From Thalassobacterium maritimum (GTDB taxonomy: Bacteria > Verrucomicrobiota > Verrucomicrobiia > Opitutales > Coraliomargaritaceae), in NCBI RefSeq assembly GCF_031127805.1, contig NZ_JARXHW010000016.1, positions 1-64,000 of the forward strand: a DNA stretch of 64,000 nt. The letters run 5' to 3'. Positions 53,214 through 63,400 of this stretch are shown one piece after another (the stretch's first letter is position 1; the number at the start of each line of letters is the position of its first letter). The notes beneath the pieces were generated by a model that did not search any database, was not told the origin of the DNA, and saw only the letters and a list, made by a program, of their open reading frames with translations. Position numbers and translations under genes: made by a program.

Positions 53214-54653
53214 CTATTTTCCGGTGTATTCGGTTTCGACAGCCTTCAGCGCAGTTTCCACTTTGCCGAGAGATTTTCGAAGTTCGAAGAGGCATTTTTT
53301 AACACTCAAGGTTTCCTCGACTTCGGAGCTGGTTGGATTCTTCACATCCAAATCAAAGCCGTCTTTCAAGTCCTCGACCTTTACCTTCCAAGCGACTTCG
53401 CTTTCTTCGCGTTGGTCCCACCATTCGATCATGGGGGCGAATTCGTCGAACTGGATGACCTTGGTTTTTGAGTAGCTCTTTTGGCCTGCGGGCAGGCGGT
53501 GCTCGTAATACCAGATTTCTTTGGTTGGGCTGCCTTTTGTAAAGAAGAGCAGGTTGGTGGAAACCGTGGCGGGGTGGAAGGTGGACTGCGGGAGGCGGAC
53601 GATGGTGTGGAGGTTGCAGTCGGTGAGGAGTTTTTCGCGGATGCGCTCTTTGTAGCCGTCGCCGGTGATGCAGCCGTCGGGCAGGACGATGGCGCAGCGG
53701 CCATTGGCTTTGAGCAGCTGGATCATGAGGATCACGAAGAGGTCGGCGGATTCCCGGCAACGGAAAGAGGTGGGGAAGTTGGTCTCGACGCCGTCGGCGA
53801 TGCCCGCGCCAAAGGGCGGATTGGCGAGGATGCAGTTCACCTGCTGCTTGGGGCCGATACCGTTGTATTCCACCTTCAGGCTGTCCTGATAGTGGTAGTC
53901 GGGCACGTCGATGCCGTGCAGGATGAGGTTGGTGAGGCCGAGCACATAGGCGACGGGCTTGTATTCCCAGCCGGTGATGGTGTTTTGAAGAATGGCCTCG
54001 TCGTCGAGGGTGTGGACTTCGTGCTCGCGGACGTAGTCGATGGCGGCGCTGAGGAAGCCGCCCGTGCCCGCAGCGGGGTCGAGGATCTTTTCGCCGAGCT
54101 TGGGCGCGGTCATTTGCGTCATCAGCTGAGTGATGGCGCGGGGCGTGTAGTATTCGCCCTTGTTGCCGGCATCGCGCAGTTCGATCAGGATGGACTCGTA
54201 AATGGTGCCGAAGATGTGGCGGTCTTCGGAGTTGTTGAAGTCGAAGCCGTTGAGCTGGTTGATGACTTTGCGCATGGCGAAGCCGGACTTCATGTAGTTG
54301 TTTAAGCCGTCAAAGACTTCCCGCACGATGGCGGCGCGCTTGGGGGCTTTACTCGACTGGAGTTGCTTCAAGTGGGCAAACAGGCCGTCGGTCGGATGGT
54401 CGATGAAGGTCAGCAGTTCGTCGCCGGTGATGCCTTCGGGGTCGGTCGCCCAGGTGCGCCATTGGAATGGTTCCGGAATGACGGAGCTGTAGTCCTCGCG
54501 GATGCATTCGAGCTCCTGATCCTTCTCATCGAGGATCTTGAGAAAGAGCATCCAGCCGAGCTGTTCGAGGCGCTGGGCGTCGCCAGAGATTCCCTGGTCT
54601 TCGTTCCGCATGATGTTGCGGACGTTTTTGACGATAGATGAGATATTTGGCAT
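53214..54653 (-). CDS. hsdM: type I restriction-modification DNA methyltransferase subunit
   Basis: A 479-residue adenine-N6 methyltransferase. HsdM N-terminal helical domain about 1-130; SAM motif DPAAGTGGFLSAA; catalytic NPPF in CILANPPFGAG. The start at 54653 (MPNISSIVKNVRN) matches the family's N-terminus; the frame is open 30 codons upstream, but that stretch is unconserved. It partners hsdS and hsdR in one minus-strand operon interrupted by an AlbA_2-type gene. Confidence 0.95.
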   Translation of the reverse strand: MPNISSIVKNVRNIMRNEDQGISGDAQRLEQLGWMLFLKILDEKDQELECIREDYSSVIPEPFQWRTWATDPEGITGDELLTFIDHPTDGLFAHLKQLQSSKAPKRAAIVREVFDGLNNYMKSGFAMRKVINQLNGFDFNNSEDRHIFGTIYESILIELRDAGNKGEYYTPRAITQLMTQMTAPKLGEKILDPAAGTGGFLSAAIDYVREHEVHTLDDEAILQNTITGWEYKPVAYVLGLTNLILHGIDVPDYHYQDSLKVEYNGIGPKQQVNCILANPPFGAGIADGVETNFPTSFRCRESADLFVILMIQLLKANGRCAIVLPDGCITGDGYKERIREKLLTDCNLHTIVRLPQSTFHPATVSTNLLFFTKGSPTKEIWYYEHRLPAGQKSYSKTKVIQFDEFAPMIEWWDQREESEVAWKVKVEDLKDGFDLDVKNPTSSEVEETLSVKKCLFELRKSLGKVETALKAVETEYTGK

Positions 54654-54986
54654 TTTTTGAAGTGGGAAGTGGGAAGTTTGAAAATTTAACGCGAAAAGTG
54701 TGTCAGATTGGCTCTTTTTCGGTGCCGGTGCAAATGACGGCAAATAAGAATGAGGTTGTGTGATTTTGTAAGTCGTTGAAAATCAATAAAGGTTTTTCTG
54801 AGATTGTGGCTCAAGGCACGAATGGTGCAATGTGGCGCAAATGAGCGAAAATAAGATTTAAGCGGCCCAATGTGGAATATAGCGCACTCGATTTTTTTAT
54901 GAGTTAGTAAAGCTTAAGCGGCTTGTAGTGAATGAGATGTGAATAAGTATTCGCCTCTTTCTTTACTAGGATTCGAGTTTTCTTTG
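54654..54986. other. gene-free spacer between hsdM and the AlbA_2-type gene
   Basis: This 333-base AT-rich stretch shows no credible gene, hairpin terminator or recognised repeat. It separates hsdM-hsdS from the two upstream operon genes, so hsdM may have its own promoter here. Confidence 0.4.
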
Positions 54987-56660
54987 CTAAATGTCATTAC
55001 TTTTTAGTAAAGCCCAGCTTGGTTTACCACGAGAGCCGATATTATGTATTTTCTTCTCAATACGTAGGCGAGTTAAGAGATTACGGACTTTGTTTGTCTT
55101 TTGCGCTTCTGTCAGTCCGTCGCTCAGTTTACTGAGAAGTAGTTGATCGATTTCAGTCCGGCTGGCTCTGTTGTATTGATTTAAATAATCGATAATCAGT
55201 TTTTCATAGAAAGTATCGTCTTGTGCACGGGTGCGAATGTAAGCCGCTTTGCTTTCGGTCGCCGCCGCAACTTCGGCAGAGATGTGTAGGTTCGGTTTAC
55301 GGCCTTCGATCCACTTGGCTTTACGAAGGCGCGCAACGATGCGGTCATCGGCAGGCAGTCCTTTTTGGATGCGGTCGAGAGCCATCACATCATTAAGAGG
55401 GATCTCAGTGTGTTGTAGGAGTAGACGTGTATACGCAGGGTCGACTATCTTGCCGTAGAGGGTGAGTTGCACGGCATTATTATCGGAAAGATTATAATCG
55501 GGCAGTGGGAACGAACGCGCTGCTTGTTTGCGATACATCCGATGGATTCCGTAGCCCATAGTATCGATCATTCCCAGTTGAGCCATGGCTTTGACTAGAA
55601 AAGTATTTCTGTAACGGCGCGGAGTCTTGCGCCCTTCGATGTAAAGGCTGGGATCGCCTTCGTAGAATGTTCCTTCGTTTTCAATACTTAGGGTATCGGT
55701 GAATTCGGTCAGAATAACACGAGCATTTTGGCGGTAGTCTTGATGAGCGATTGCGTTGTGGAGACCTTCCAATACGACCTTTTGATCGTATTTACTGACA
55801 TCTTCTCCAATCAATTCATTGGCGGGTAATAGGCGTATCTTTATATTACGAATGCGCTGATAGATGATGCTCGTGTTGAGCAAAAAAGGAGGTCCGTAGT
55901 GCTGATAGGCTGATTCCGTGCTTTCCAGTTTCCATGTGATTTGTGCTGGATGAGGATTGAGCAGGACTGCGGATTCCGGGCGTCCTAACAGGAGTAGTGC
56001 GGCATTTGTGATTTGATTGTCACGAAGCAGTCCGAGTCTTTGGAGGAAGTCAATGTCCTGCCATTGCTCGATTTCCTCTTCACTAAACCGAAACGTATTA
56101 TTTTTGCTGAAAATTTGGCGTGCACGTTGTAATGCTTCGGGCGATAGGTCGCTCATCGTGGCGTTGGAAGCGATGCCAGCGGCCCATTCTTCCTTCGAAG
56201 ATTGAGCTCGGATGCGATCCTCCTTCTCGATGTCGAGGGCGCACAAACTTTCACCTGAGCGGGCATAACGAAAGCCGTTCCATCCGATTGGCATGCCCGC
56301 GGGTGCGGGTGGTATCTCAAATAGCAAGACCCGTCCTTCCGGGAGTTCAATCTCGTGGATCTCGCGAAATGTCATCGAAGGCTCGAGGCCTGCTCTAACA
56401 TCGTTTTTGAGGGCCATCAAATGTTCTGGCTTGGGTTTGTAATTGGTTCCGCAGATGGTTCTGGTTTTATTGTTTACTCCAAAGACCAGCCAGGCTGATT
56501 CAATACCTCTGAGATTTGCCTCATTGGCTAAGGCCGAGAAGTAGTGGCCTAACTCTGATGTTTTGAAATTGTTATCTGCCTGTTTGAACTCAACTACTTC
56601 GCTTTCCCAAGCGGAGATGAGCCTGTGTAGTCGTTCTGTGAGTTCCATTTTAGATTTCAT
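54987..56660 (-). CDS. AlbA_2/Schlafen-like DNA-binding, ATPase-domain protein in the hsd operon
   Basis: A 557-residue protein. The N-terminal AlbA_2 domain (about 15-125: ESEVVEFKQADNN, ALANEANLRGIESAWLVFGV) was formerly called divergent AAA-4. The C-terminal part has a GHKL-ATPase-like segment (LEGLHNAIAHQDYRQN about 300-315, then LSIENEG). A winged-helix region with EIDQLLLSKLSDGLTEAQ closes the protein. The start at 56660 was preferred over upstream ATG 56705 because residues before it are not conserved. Genes of this kind are frequently embedded between hsd genes and may regulate or augment defence; the activity is unknown. Confidence 0.8.
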   Translation of the reverse strand: MKSKMELTERLHRLISAWESEVVEFKQADNNFKTSELGHYFSALANEANLRGIESAWLVFGVNNKTRTICGTNYKPKPEHLMALKNDVRAGLEPSMTFREIHEIELPEGRVLLFEIPPAPAGMPIGWNGFRYARSGESLCALDIEKEDRIRAQSSKEEWAAGIASNATMSDLSPEALQRARQIFSKNNTFRFSEEEIEQWQDIDFLQRLGLLRDNQITNAALLLLGRPESAVLLNPHPAQITWKLESTESAYQHYGPPFLLNTSIIYQRIRNIKIRLLPANELIGEDVSKYDQKVVLEGLHNAIAHQDYRQNARVILTEFTDTLSIENEGTFYEGDPSLYIEGRKTPRRYRNTFLVKAMAQLGMIDTMGYGIHRMYRKQAARSFPLPDYNLSDNNAVQLTLYGKIVDPAYTRLLLQHTEIPLNDVMALDRIQKGLPADDRIVARLRKAKWIEGRKPNLHISAEVAAATESKAAYIRTRAQDDTFYEKLIIDYLNQYNRASRTEIDQLLLSKLSDGLTEAQKTNKVRNLLTRLRIEKKIHNIGSRGKPSWALLKSNDI

Positions 56661-56777
56661 TGTTTCTTGGAATTCGGGCAAAAAGAAACCTCCCGGGGGG
56701 CACATCGTGGAGAGGTGTGGGAGGTGTTGATGAGAAAAGTCATAATCTGGCTAAAGGGTGCGTCAAGTGACTTCTGC

Positions 56778-59168
56778 TTACGCGCTGTGGTAGAGTTCGT
56801 TGGTGAGTTCGCGGATGGCGGCGTCGTAGGAGGGCTTGCCGCCGAAGGCGCGAACGATTTCGGGGGCAGTGCCGAGGCGTTTGATGGGATCGAGTGTGAT
56901 GATGGCGGGGTTCTCGAGGTCGAGTAGGCCGTCGTCGGCGTATTTATCGAGCAGGCTATCGAGGACGGTGCGGGCGAGGTCGCCATACTTGGTGAAGTAG
57001 TTGCGCTTCTTGACGTTGTCGGCGCGTTCCTTGCGGGTGAGTGGTTTTTGCTCGAAGGCGACGTGGCAAATGAGGTCGAAGGGATCGAAGGCGGAGCCGA
57101 CTTCATCCTGCAAGGCGGCGAAGAGGACGCCATGTTGTTCGAGCTCCTCGACGATGGCGCGTTTTTTGTCGGCTTCGCGCCAGGACATCAGGAAGGCATC
57201 TAGAGAGCTGTAGCTGGTGCGGACGTTCTTGCGGGTGTAGTCGCGCAAGCTCTCGGTGATGATCTTGCCGTCGCCGCCCATGTATTGAACGCGCTCTTTG
57301 ATCACGGTGACTTCGACGCCATTGACCGTGACCTTGCGCTTCTTGCCGTATTCGGCTCCTTCTTCGCCCAAGGTGATATCGGGCGTGTCTGGTTCTGGGA
57401 ATTCGATGTCGTCGCCGGTGAGTTCGTCGGTGATCGGGGAATCGTCGCTTTCTTCGTCGGTGCTGGAGATGTCGTCGTTTTCGCCGGCTTCCTTCACTCG
57501 GACGGGATCGCCGTCGAAATCTTTGTCGGCGAAGAGCGCGGTGACACTACGGAAATCCATGATGGTGAAGTAGTGTTTGCCGTAGTCTTCGTTAATGCGG
57601 GTGCCGCGTCCGATGATTTGCTTGAACTCGGTCATGGAGCCGATGTTCGAGTCGAGCACGATGAGCTTACAGGTCTGAGCGTCGACACCCGTGGTCATGA
57701 GCTTGGAGGTCGTCGCGATGACAGGGTAAGTCTCGGCAGGGTGGATGAAGGCGTCGAGCTGATCCTTCCCTTCCTTGTTGTCGCCCGTGATTTGCATCAC
57801 GTATTTGCTGTTTGCTGAGACGAGGTCGGGGTTGGCATTGGCCAGTGCCTTGCGCATGCCTTCGGCGTGCTCGATATCGACACAGAAGACGATGGTTTTG
57901 GAGAAGCGATCGCTGCCCTTGAGGAATTCGGTGATCTTTTGGGCGACCAGTTGGCGGCGTTCTTCGACGATGATGTGTTTGTCGAAATCGGTGCGGTTAT
58001 AAATGCGGTCTTCGACCTCTTGGCCGTCCTTATCCTTGAAGCCTTTTGGCGGACGCCAACCCTCGGCGTCGATGTCGAGAGTGACCTTGATCACTTTGTA
58101 GGGTGCGAGGAATCCGTCGTCGATGCCTTGCTTGAGCGAGTAGGTGTAGAGTGGATCACCGAAATATTCGGAGCTGGAAACGACCTTGGTTTCTTTGGGC
58201 GTAGCGGTCAGGCCAATGTGAGTGGCACCTTTGAAGTATTCGAGAATCTCCCGCCACTTGCTGTCTTCGCGGGCGCTACCGCGATGGCACTCGTCGACGA
58301 TGACTAGGTCGAAGAAGTCGGAGCTGAATTGTTTGTAAGCGTCGTTGTCCGGGTTTTTGTTGTCGGAGAGGCCTTGATAGAGCGCGAGGTAGATATTGTA
58401 GGCGGTATCGATCTGCTTGTGCTTGATCACAGTCATCGCGTCCTTGAAGTGGCGGAAGTCGCCCCGGACGGTTTGGTCAATGAGGGAGGTGCGGTCGGCC
58501 AGGAAAAGAATGCGCTTTTTTATCCCGCTTTTCCAGAGGCGGTAGATCAGTTGGAAGGCGACGTAGGTTTTGCCCGTTCCGGTCGCCATGACGAGGATGT
58601 GGCGGTTGTCGCCTTCGTTCTTCGCAACGGCTTCGACGGTGCGGTTGATGGCGATCTGCTGGTAGTAGCGGGGGGAGCGGCCTGAGCCGTCAGAGAAATA
58701 GTCTTGTGAGACAATCGAGGCCGCTTCCTCGGAGATGCCTTTGTAGGCTTTGTATTTCTCCCAAAGGGTTTCGGGGGATGGGAATGAATCGAGGTCTAGC
58801 TCTGATTCGATCTGGCCGGAAGTGATAGTGCGGTCGTGAAAGATGAAGCCGTCGCCGTTGCTACTGAAGACGAAGGGAATCTCCAGCGTTTCAGCATAGT
58901 CGAGCGCTTGTTGGATGCCCGCGCCGACGGTGTGTTTATTGTCCTTCGCCTCGATGACGGCGATAGGGATGTTGGGCTTGTAGTAGAGAATGTAGTCCGC
59001 GCGTTTCTGTGCGCCGCGGGTGTGAAGTTTTCCCCTGACGTAGATGCGACCATCGGTAAAGCCGACTTCTTCGCGAACCTGTGTGTCGATGTCCCATCCA
59101 GCGCTCTTGATACTGGGATTAATGAACTTCGTGCAGATGTCGCGTTCACTTAGGTCTTTTTTATTCAT
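56778..59168 (-). CDS. hsdR: type I restriction endonuclease subunit R (EcoEI/EcoR124-like)
   Basis: A 796-residue translocating restriction subunit. The nuclease domain has Asp58 and Glu73-Ala-Lys75 (PIAVIEAKDN), the PD-(D/E)xK core, with Gln86 on the next helix. The SF2 motor has Walker A ATGTGKT (195-201), DECH (292-295) and motif VI QIIGRGTRINED. A C-terminal EcoEI-type domain about 690-796 contacts HsdM. It is the first gene of the operon; an acidic insertion (about 545-575, DISSTDEESDDSP) separates the motor from the tail. Confidence 0.95.
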   Translation of the reverse strand: MNKKDLSERDICTKFINPSIKSAGWDIDTQVREEVGFTDGRIYVRGKLHTRGAQKRADYILYYKPNIPIAVIEAKDNKHTVGAGIQQALDYAETLEIPFVFSSNGDGFIFHDRTITSGQIESELDLDSFPSPETLWEKYKAYKGISEEAASIVSQDYFSDGSGRSPRYYQQIAINRTVEAVAKNEGDNRHILVMATGTGKTYVAFQLIYRLWKSGIKKRILFLADRTSLIDQTVRGDFRHFKDAMTVIKHKQIDTAYNIYLALYQGLSDNKNPDNDAYKQFSSDFFDLVIVDECHRGSAREDSKWREILEYFKGATHIGLTATPKETKVVSSSEYFGDPLYTYSLKQGIDDGFLAPYKVIKVTLDIDAEGWRPPKGFKDKDGQEVEDRIYNRTDFDKHIIVEERRQLVAQKITEFLKGSDRFSKTIVFCVDIEHAEGMRKALANANPDLVSANSKYVMQITGDNKEGKDQLDAFIHPAETYPVIATTSKLMTTGVDAQTCKLIVLDSNIGSMTEFKQIIGRGTRINEDYGKHYFTIMDFRSVTALFADKDFDGDPVRVKEAGENDDISSTDEESDDSPITDELTGDDIEFPEPDTPDITLGEEGAEYGKKRKVTVNGVEVTVIKERVQYMGGDGKIITESLRDYTRKNVRTSYSSLDAFLMSWREADKKRAIVEELEQHGVLFAALQDEVGSAFDPFDLICHVAFEQKPLTRKERADNVKKRNYFTKYGDLARTVLDSLLDKYADDGLLDLENPAIITLDPIKRLGTAPEIVRAFGGKPSYDAAIRELTNELYHSA

Positions 59169-59967
59169 GCTGCTAGCTTGGTGAGTCTGTCGAGGGAAAG
59201 TTGACTGGGGCGTTATCTTTGTAATTGTGATGAGGCATTCAGTTTCGTCTTATCTTGGATACGTCTGTTTTCTAGCTGAAGCGTAATTCCGTATTACGTT
59301 GCGTTATATCAACAGGTCATCAAGAGCAAAGCAGAGCCAAGGAGTGATATTCGGCGTTAGTGATTTATGCCAATTCTAAGGATACATGAGCCTTAATTCA
59401 GAAATCAGAATCCAGGCACTGTGAATCCGTTCGTTATGAAGATCACGGCATGCGCCATTTTGACGAGACGGGAAGTGCGATAAATTATTGATATTCACAG
59501 CTGGTCACTGGCCTCTGTCTTCTGACTGCTCTTTCTGGCCACACTACGGAAGCTAGGACATTTACAGGGGGAACGGGGGGATGGGGAACGGGAAACGTCG
59601 AACGTCCAACATCGAATGTTGAATGAGTCTGTGTTGGAGCGGAGGTACGGGGGACGTCGAACATTGAATTTGCGCTTGAACCTAAAAAAATGAGTCGAAC
59701 CGTTAATTACGTTAATTTCCGTTAATTGTGGCGGCATAAGTCTCTGCTAGTAATGTGCTTGGGAATTATAGGTGTCTTTTATTGATTCCAATTTTAATTC
59801 GCCAATTTGGCGACAGCCTATGTTGGCGCAAATTAATGTAAATCAGGGGTTTAAGATGATCGATCCTAGGCCGACTGCCGGATGAAGGTTGAATCACGGT
59901 TCAACTACTTTCTAGGATTGTTCGATGTTCAATGTTCGATCTTCGCACGTTCGCATACCAAATGGCT
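59169..59967. repeat. gene-free 800-base stretch with dispersed palindromic repeats
   Basis: No credible coding sequence. Three direct copies of GTTAATT lie at 59702, 59711 and 59721. Imperfect palindromes of the GAACGTCC/AATGTTGAATG type occur near 59597-59625, 59655-59670 and 59917-59945; related sequence is found near 49980-50020. A small frame across this region on the minus strand is a by-product of the repeats. The stretch divides the hsd operon from the helicase and transporter genes and could mark an island boundary. Confidence 0.6.
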
Positions 59968-62900
59968 CTAAGTTTCTTCAGACAGTAGAAACTGGAAGTC
60001 TTCTTTGCTGATGAGTGCCTGACCTTTTTTACCGGAACTGTCCTCGTTTACGATCGATTCAAACAGTGCTTGTTTACGCTTCTTGAGCACCATGATTTTT
60101 TCTTCGACGGTGTGGCGCATGAGTAGGCGTTGTATGAAGACGGTCTGCTTTTGTCCGATGCGATGGGCACGATCGCTGGCCTGGTTTTCGACGGCGGGGT
60201 TCCACCAAGGATCTACGTGTATTACATAACTGGCGTTCGTTAGGTTGAGTCCGACGCCTCCAGCTCTGAGGCTGATTAAAAATACCTGCGGCGTCTTTGA
60301 TTTTTGAAACGTTTCGACCAACTGCTTACGCTTGGTGGTGGGGGTGGAGCCGTCGAGTCGGAGCGGGGCCAGACCTTGTGCTATGAGGGCGGTTTCGATG
60401 CAGTCGAGGCTGCCGATAAACTGCGAAAAGACTAGGGCGGAGTGTCCTTCGTCTACAAGTTCGGCTAACTTGTTGTTTAGATAGTCGATCTTTGGTGCTG
60501 GCTTTTTCATGGGCTTACCCAGCAGCTGAGGGGAAACACAAGTCTGCCTTAGGCGAGTCAGCGCGGCGAGCGCGACGATGCCTGCTTGCGATTTGGTCTT
60601 TTCTTGGTAGGCGGAGAGCACTTCTTCACGCACCTCGCCAACGGTGCGGGTGTAGATCTCTTTTTGCTCTTTGCTCATGTCGAGATAGAGATCCGTCTCT
60701 TGCTTGGGCGGTAGCTCTTTGAGGATGGCGCTCTTGGTCCGTCGTAGCAGGAAGGGCTGTGCGCGGCGTAGGGGCGTCCGGTTGCCTTCGCGTAGATCTT
60801 TTTGAAAAGCATCGTAGCTGCCCATCAGCCCTGGAAGCGCCAGTTCCATAATGGTGTGAAATTCGCCGGGATGATTTTCCATGGGCGTGCCTGTGAGGCA
60901 AAGTGTGAAGCGTCGATTTAAGCGGTGGGCGGCTTTAGTGCGGCGTGAAGTGTGATTTTTGAGCGTTTGTGCTTCGTCAAAGACGACTGCTTCGAAGTGC
61001 TCCGCTGCTATGATTTTTATGTCGCGGCGGAGAATGTCGTAGGTGGTTAGAATGAGGTCGGCCTTTTTACAGCTGGTGAAGTCGCGCTTTGTGCCTGCGT
61101 ATTCCGCAATCTTTATTTTCGGGGAAAATTGATCAAACTCGTTGCGCCAGTTAAAGAGTAGGCTGGGGGGCACTACCACCAGGAAGCGTGTGCGAGTCTT
61201 TGTGTGATTTTTAACGTAGGTGAGGAAAGCGATCGCTTGGAGGGTTTTACCTAGTCCCATGTCATCTGCTAAGCAGGCACCAAAACGGTGCTCGTATAGA
61301 AATACCAGCCAATCATAGCCGTGCTTTTGGTAGTCACGCAGCTTTGCCTGAATGCTGCGTGGAAGTGGGCGCTTAGGGATGCCTTCGAATGTGAGCAAGG
61401 CATTGAAGATTGTCTCGGCTGCTGCAGGCAGCTGCACATGGGCACCTTCGCGCCGGAGGGCGATCCACTGCAGGATGTCCAAGCGCGAGGCCCTGCCGAT
61501 GGCTTCGTCTTGCTTGTGCTTGGAACCCTTAGCGAGGTCGGGGACCAGGGCGATGAGCTGTCGCACGGCGGCTTCCTTGTCGAGCTGCGGAATGACGGTG
61601 CGGCCATTGATCTTAATCAAGAGTTGCCCTTGCAGCAGCAGTTCCCATTGAGCGCGTGGTATGGTCGCTTCGCCGCAACGAATTTCTGCCTTGAGCTCAA
61701 ACCAGTCGAGCTTGGCATCGGACATCGCTGCGATGTCGATGTCGATCGCGACGGACTCCAGCGGCTGCCCGTCCACTGAGAGCTCGATCTCGTTGGCATC
61801 GCAGACCAAGGCGAGCCGCTGTAAGATCGCGAGCTCATCTTGCTTGCTGTCCGAACGCTTTCGATTGCTAGCGTATGTGCTGCTAACCAGATTTAACTCT
61901 GTAATGATTTGTAGGATGGCAGCCATGGGGAGCTGCACTTGTCGCCAAGGAGATTGGGTGGAGCCTCGCTTACTGCCATTTTTGAAAATCATCGGAATCG
62001 TCTCATTTCCGCGACAGTAGTTGGATTCGATCGACTTTAAAAAACGTTTGGCAGCCTTGCGGAATTCGGGCTTCTTAAAGCTGGGACATTCCAGCATCGC
62101 ATCGATTAAAGCATAGCGTTCCTTGGTGTTCGGGAGCAGCGGCAGCTGGTTTGAAATTTCGAGTAACTTCCGAATGCGTGACTGACTGCCCATGAGGGGC
62201 ACGCCCCGCGCGGCTTTATTGGCTAGATCCCACCAGCCAGAGATGAAGCTGGAGGTATCCACTAAATGCTGATCGACAGTGGCGTTCAAAGAGTAAGTGT
62301 AGTCACTCTTTCTGGACTTACTGGGGGATTTGATTCGCAGCGATAGTTTGAGTGGCGTGCTACCGGCATTGCCGGGCTCAAGAATGACGGGAACTCCATT
62401 TCGTGCGAATTTAGCCTTTCTGAGCTTTGTGCGCTGCTGGCTGTCGAGTGCGAGAGCGAGACTGTTGAAGTTTTCTGGGGAAATGCCGATGGCGGCTGTT
62501 TCCCCGGATTCATAATGGTCTGTGGCGGGCTCGAAGGTGTCGAGGAGGTATTCAATGTCCTCGATGGCGACTTCCGCGAGTGTGCCGTCGGACAAAAGCA
62601 CGCCTTCATCGGAGAAATATTCGACGACTGAGTCCGACTTCTCTTCTTTGAATGTAGAGTCTACTATCACCAATTGTTTTTTGGAGGCATAGTCGAAGGA
62701 GATTTCAGGATGGATAATTCCGATCTGCGGTCGAATCTCAGTATACTGCTTGGGGCTCGTTTCCGCTTCGAACTGGATCTGCTTTTCTGTGGCATAGCGG
62801 TGCAGCTCGACTACTGCACCCCATTCATCGTAGAGTGGGAGTTGAAGACAAGTTTTCGCTTTTGAGTTCAAGTGACAGTAGGGGTTCACTTGATAGCATA

Positions 62901-63399
62901 ATTCTTGGGGGAGGGCGGCGTTTCCTCGAACGATGGCGGTCTTTTGGTTATGGGGCTCGAGGCGAAGTCGAGTCAGTTGCTTACGGCTGGTTTTCGAGCT
63001 GAGGTCAATGCTTCGAGCGAGTAGGTCTATATTGGCCTGGATGGGGCTTAGGTTTATAAAATTGTATTGATGAAAGATGTAGGCCAGCGCGGCTAATGTC
63101 GCGACTGTGTGCTTGCAGGGTGCCGCATGATTGCCCCGATTACATTCACACTGCCAGGTGGGGTTTTGTTGAGGCAATCTCTGCAGGGTAAGTGAGTATT
63201 CTTTGTCGGCACGCACCCTGGCCTCAAAGCCCACTTGCCCGTAAAGGGGATTGAGCTGAGTCACCTGACCATCCACGAAAAGCATGCATCCCTGTTCGAG
63301 TGTTTTGGGGGCGGAAATTTCCCTCAAAGTCGTCGCATGCCAATCGTTCCATTCTGGATACTGTAATTCGAAAGCTTGGTTCGGTCGGTAAGACTCCAT
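59968..63399 (-). CDS. SWIM-domain SNF2-family helicase
   Basis: A 1143-residue protein. SWIM zinc finger in the N-terminal part (Cys84, Cys86, Cys95, His97 in WQCECNRG...APCKHTVA), and a large central region (about 100-690) typical of bacterial SNF2 proteins. The SNF2 motor runs about 690-1143 with Walker A ADDMGLGKT, DEAQ in place of DEAH (VFDEAQTLKN), and motif VI SDRAHRIGQKQTVFIQRL. SNF2 proteins translocate on duplex DNA and remodel bound proteins; RapA-like members recycle RNA polymerase, and some sit in defence islands. It starts 1 base after the transporter binding-protein gene, so the two are co-transcribed. Confidence 0.92.
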   Translation of the reverse strand: MESYRPNQAFELQYPEWNDWHATTLREISAPKTLEQGCMLFVDGQVTQLNPLYGQVGFEARVRADKEYSLTLQRLPQQNPTWQCECNRGNHAAPCKHTVATLAALAYIFHQYNFINLSPIQANIDLLARSIDLSSKTSRKQLTRLRLEPHNQKTAIVRGNAALPQELCYQVNPYCHLNSKAKTCLQLPLYDEWGAVVELHRYATEKQIQFEAETSPKQYTEIRPQIGIIHPEISFDYASKKQLVIVDSTFKEEKSDSVVEYFSDEGVLLSDGTLAEVAIEDIEYLLDTFEPATDHYESGETAAIGISPENFNSLALALDSQQRTKLRKAKFARNGVPVILEPGNAGSTPLKLSLRIKSPSKSRKSDYTYSLNATVDQHLVDTSSFISGWWDLANKAARGVPLMGSQSRIRKLLEISNQLPLLPNTKERYALIDAMLECPSFKKPEFRKAAKRFLKSIESNYCRGNETIPMIFKNGSKRGSTQSPWRQVQLPMAAILQIITELNLVSSTYASNRKRSDSKQDELAILQRLALVCDANEIELSVDGQPLESVAIDIDIAAMSDAKLDWFELKAEIRCGEATIPRAQWELLLQGQLLIKINGRTVIPQLDKEAAVRQLIALVPDLAKGSKHKQDEAIGRASRLDILQWIALRREGAHVQLPAAAETIFNALLTFEGIPKRPLPRSIQAKLRDYQKHGYDWLVFLYEHRFGACLADDMGLGKTLQAIAFLTYVKNHTKTRTRFLVVVPPSLLFNWRNEFDQFSPKIKIAEYAGTKRDFTSCKKADLILTTYDILRRDIKIIAAEHFEAVVFDEAQTLKNHTSRRTKAAHRLNRRFTLCLTGTPMENHPGEFHTIMELALPGLMGSYDAFQKDLREGNRTPLRRAQPFLLRRTKSAILKELPPKQETDLYLDMSKEQKEIYTRTVGEVREEVLSAYQEKTKSQAGIVALAALTRLRQTCVSPQLLGKPMKKPAPKIDYLNNKLAELVDEGHSALVFSQFIGSLDCIETALIAQGLAPLRLDGSTPTTKRKQLVETFQKSKTPQVFLISLRAGGVGLNLTNASYVIHVDPWWNPAVENQASDRAHRIGQKQTVFIQRLLMRHTVEEKIMVLKKRKQALFESIVNEDSSGKKGQALISKEDFQFLLSEET

Positions 63400-63400
63400 G

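Noticed and set aside
53481..54305. 274-codon plus-strand frame antisense to hsdM
   Set aside because: Val/Gly/Asp-rich peptide typical of antisense frames, lying wholly within hsdM.
59495..59737. 80-codon minus-strand frame in the hsdR-SNF2 gap
   Set aside because: It is a translation of the dispersed palindromic repeats (FNIRCWTFDV-type peptide), a common annotation artefact, with no conserved domain.
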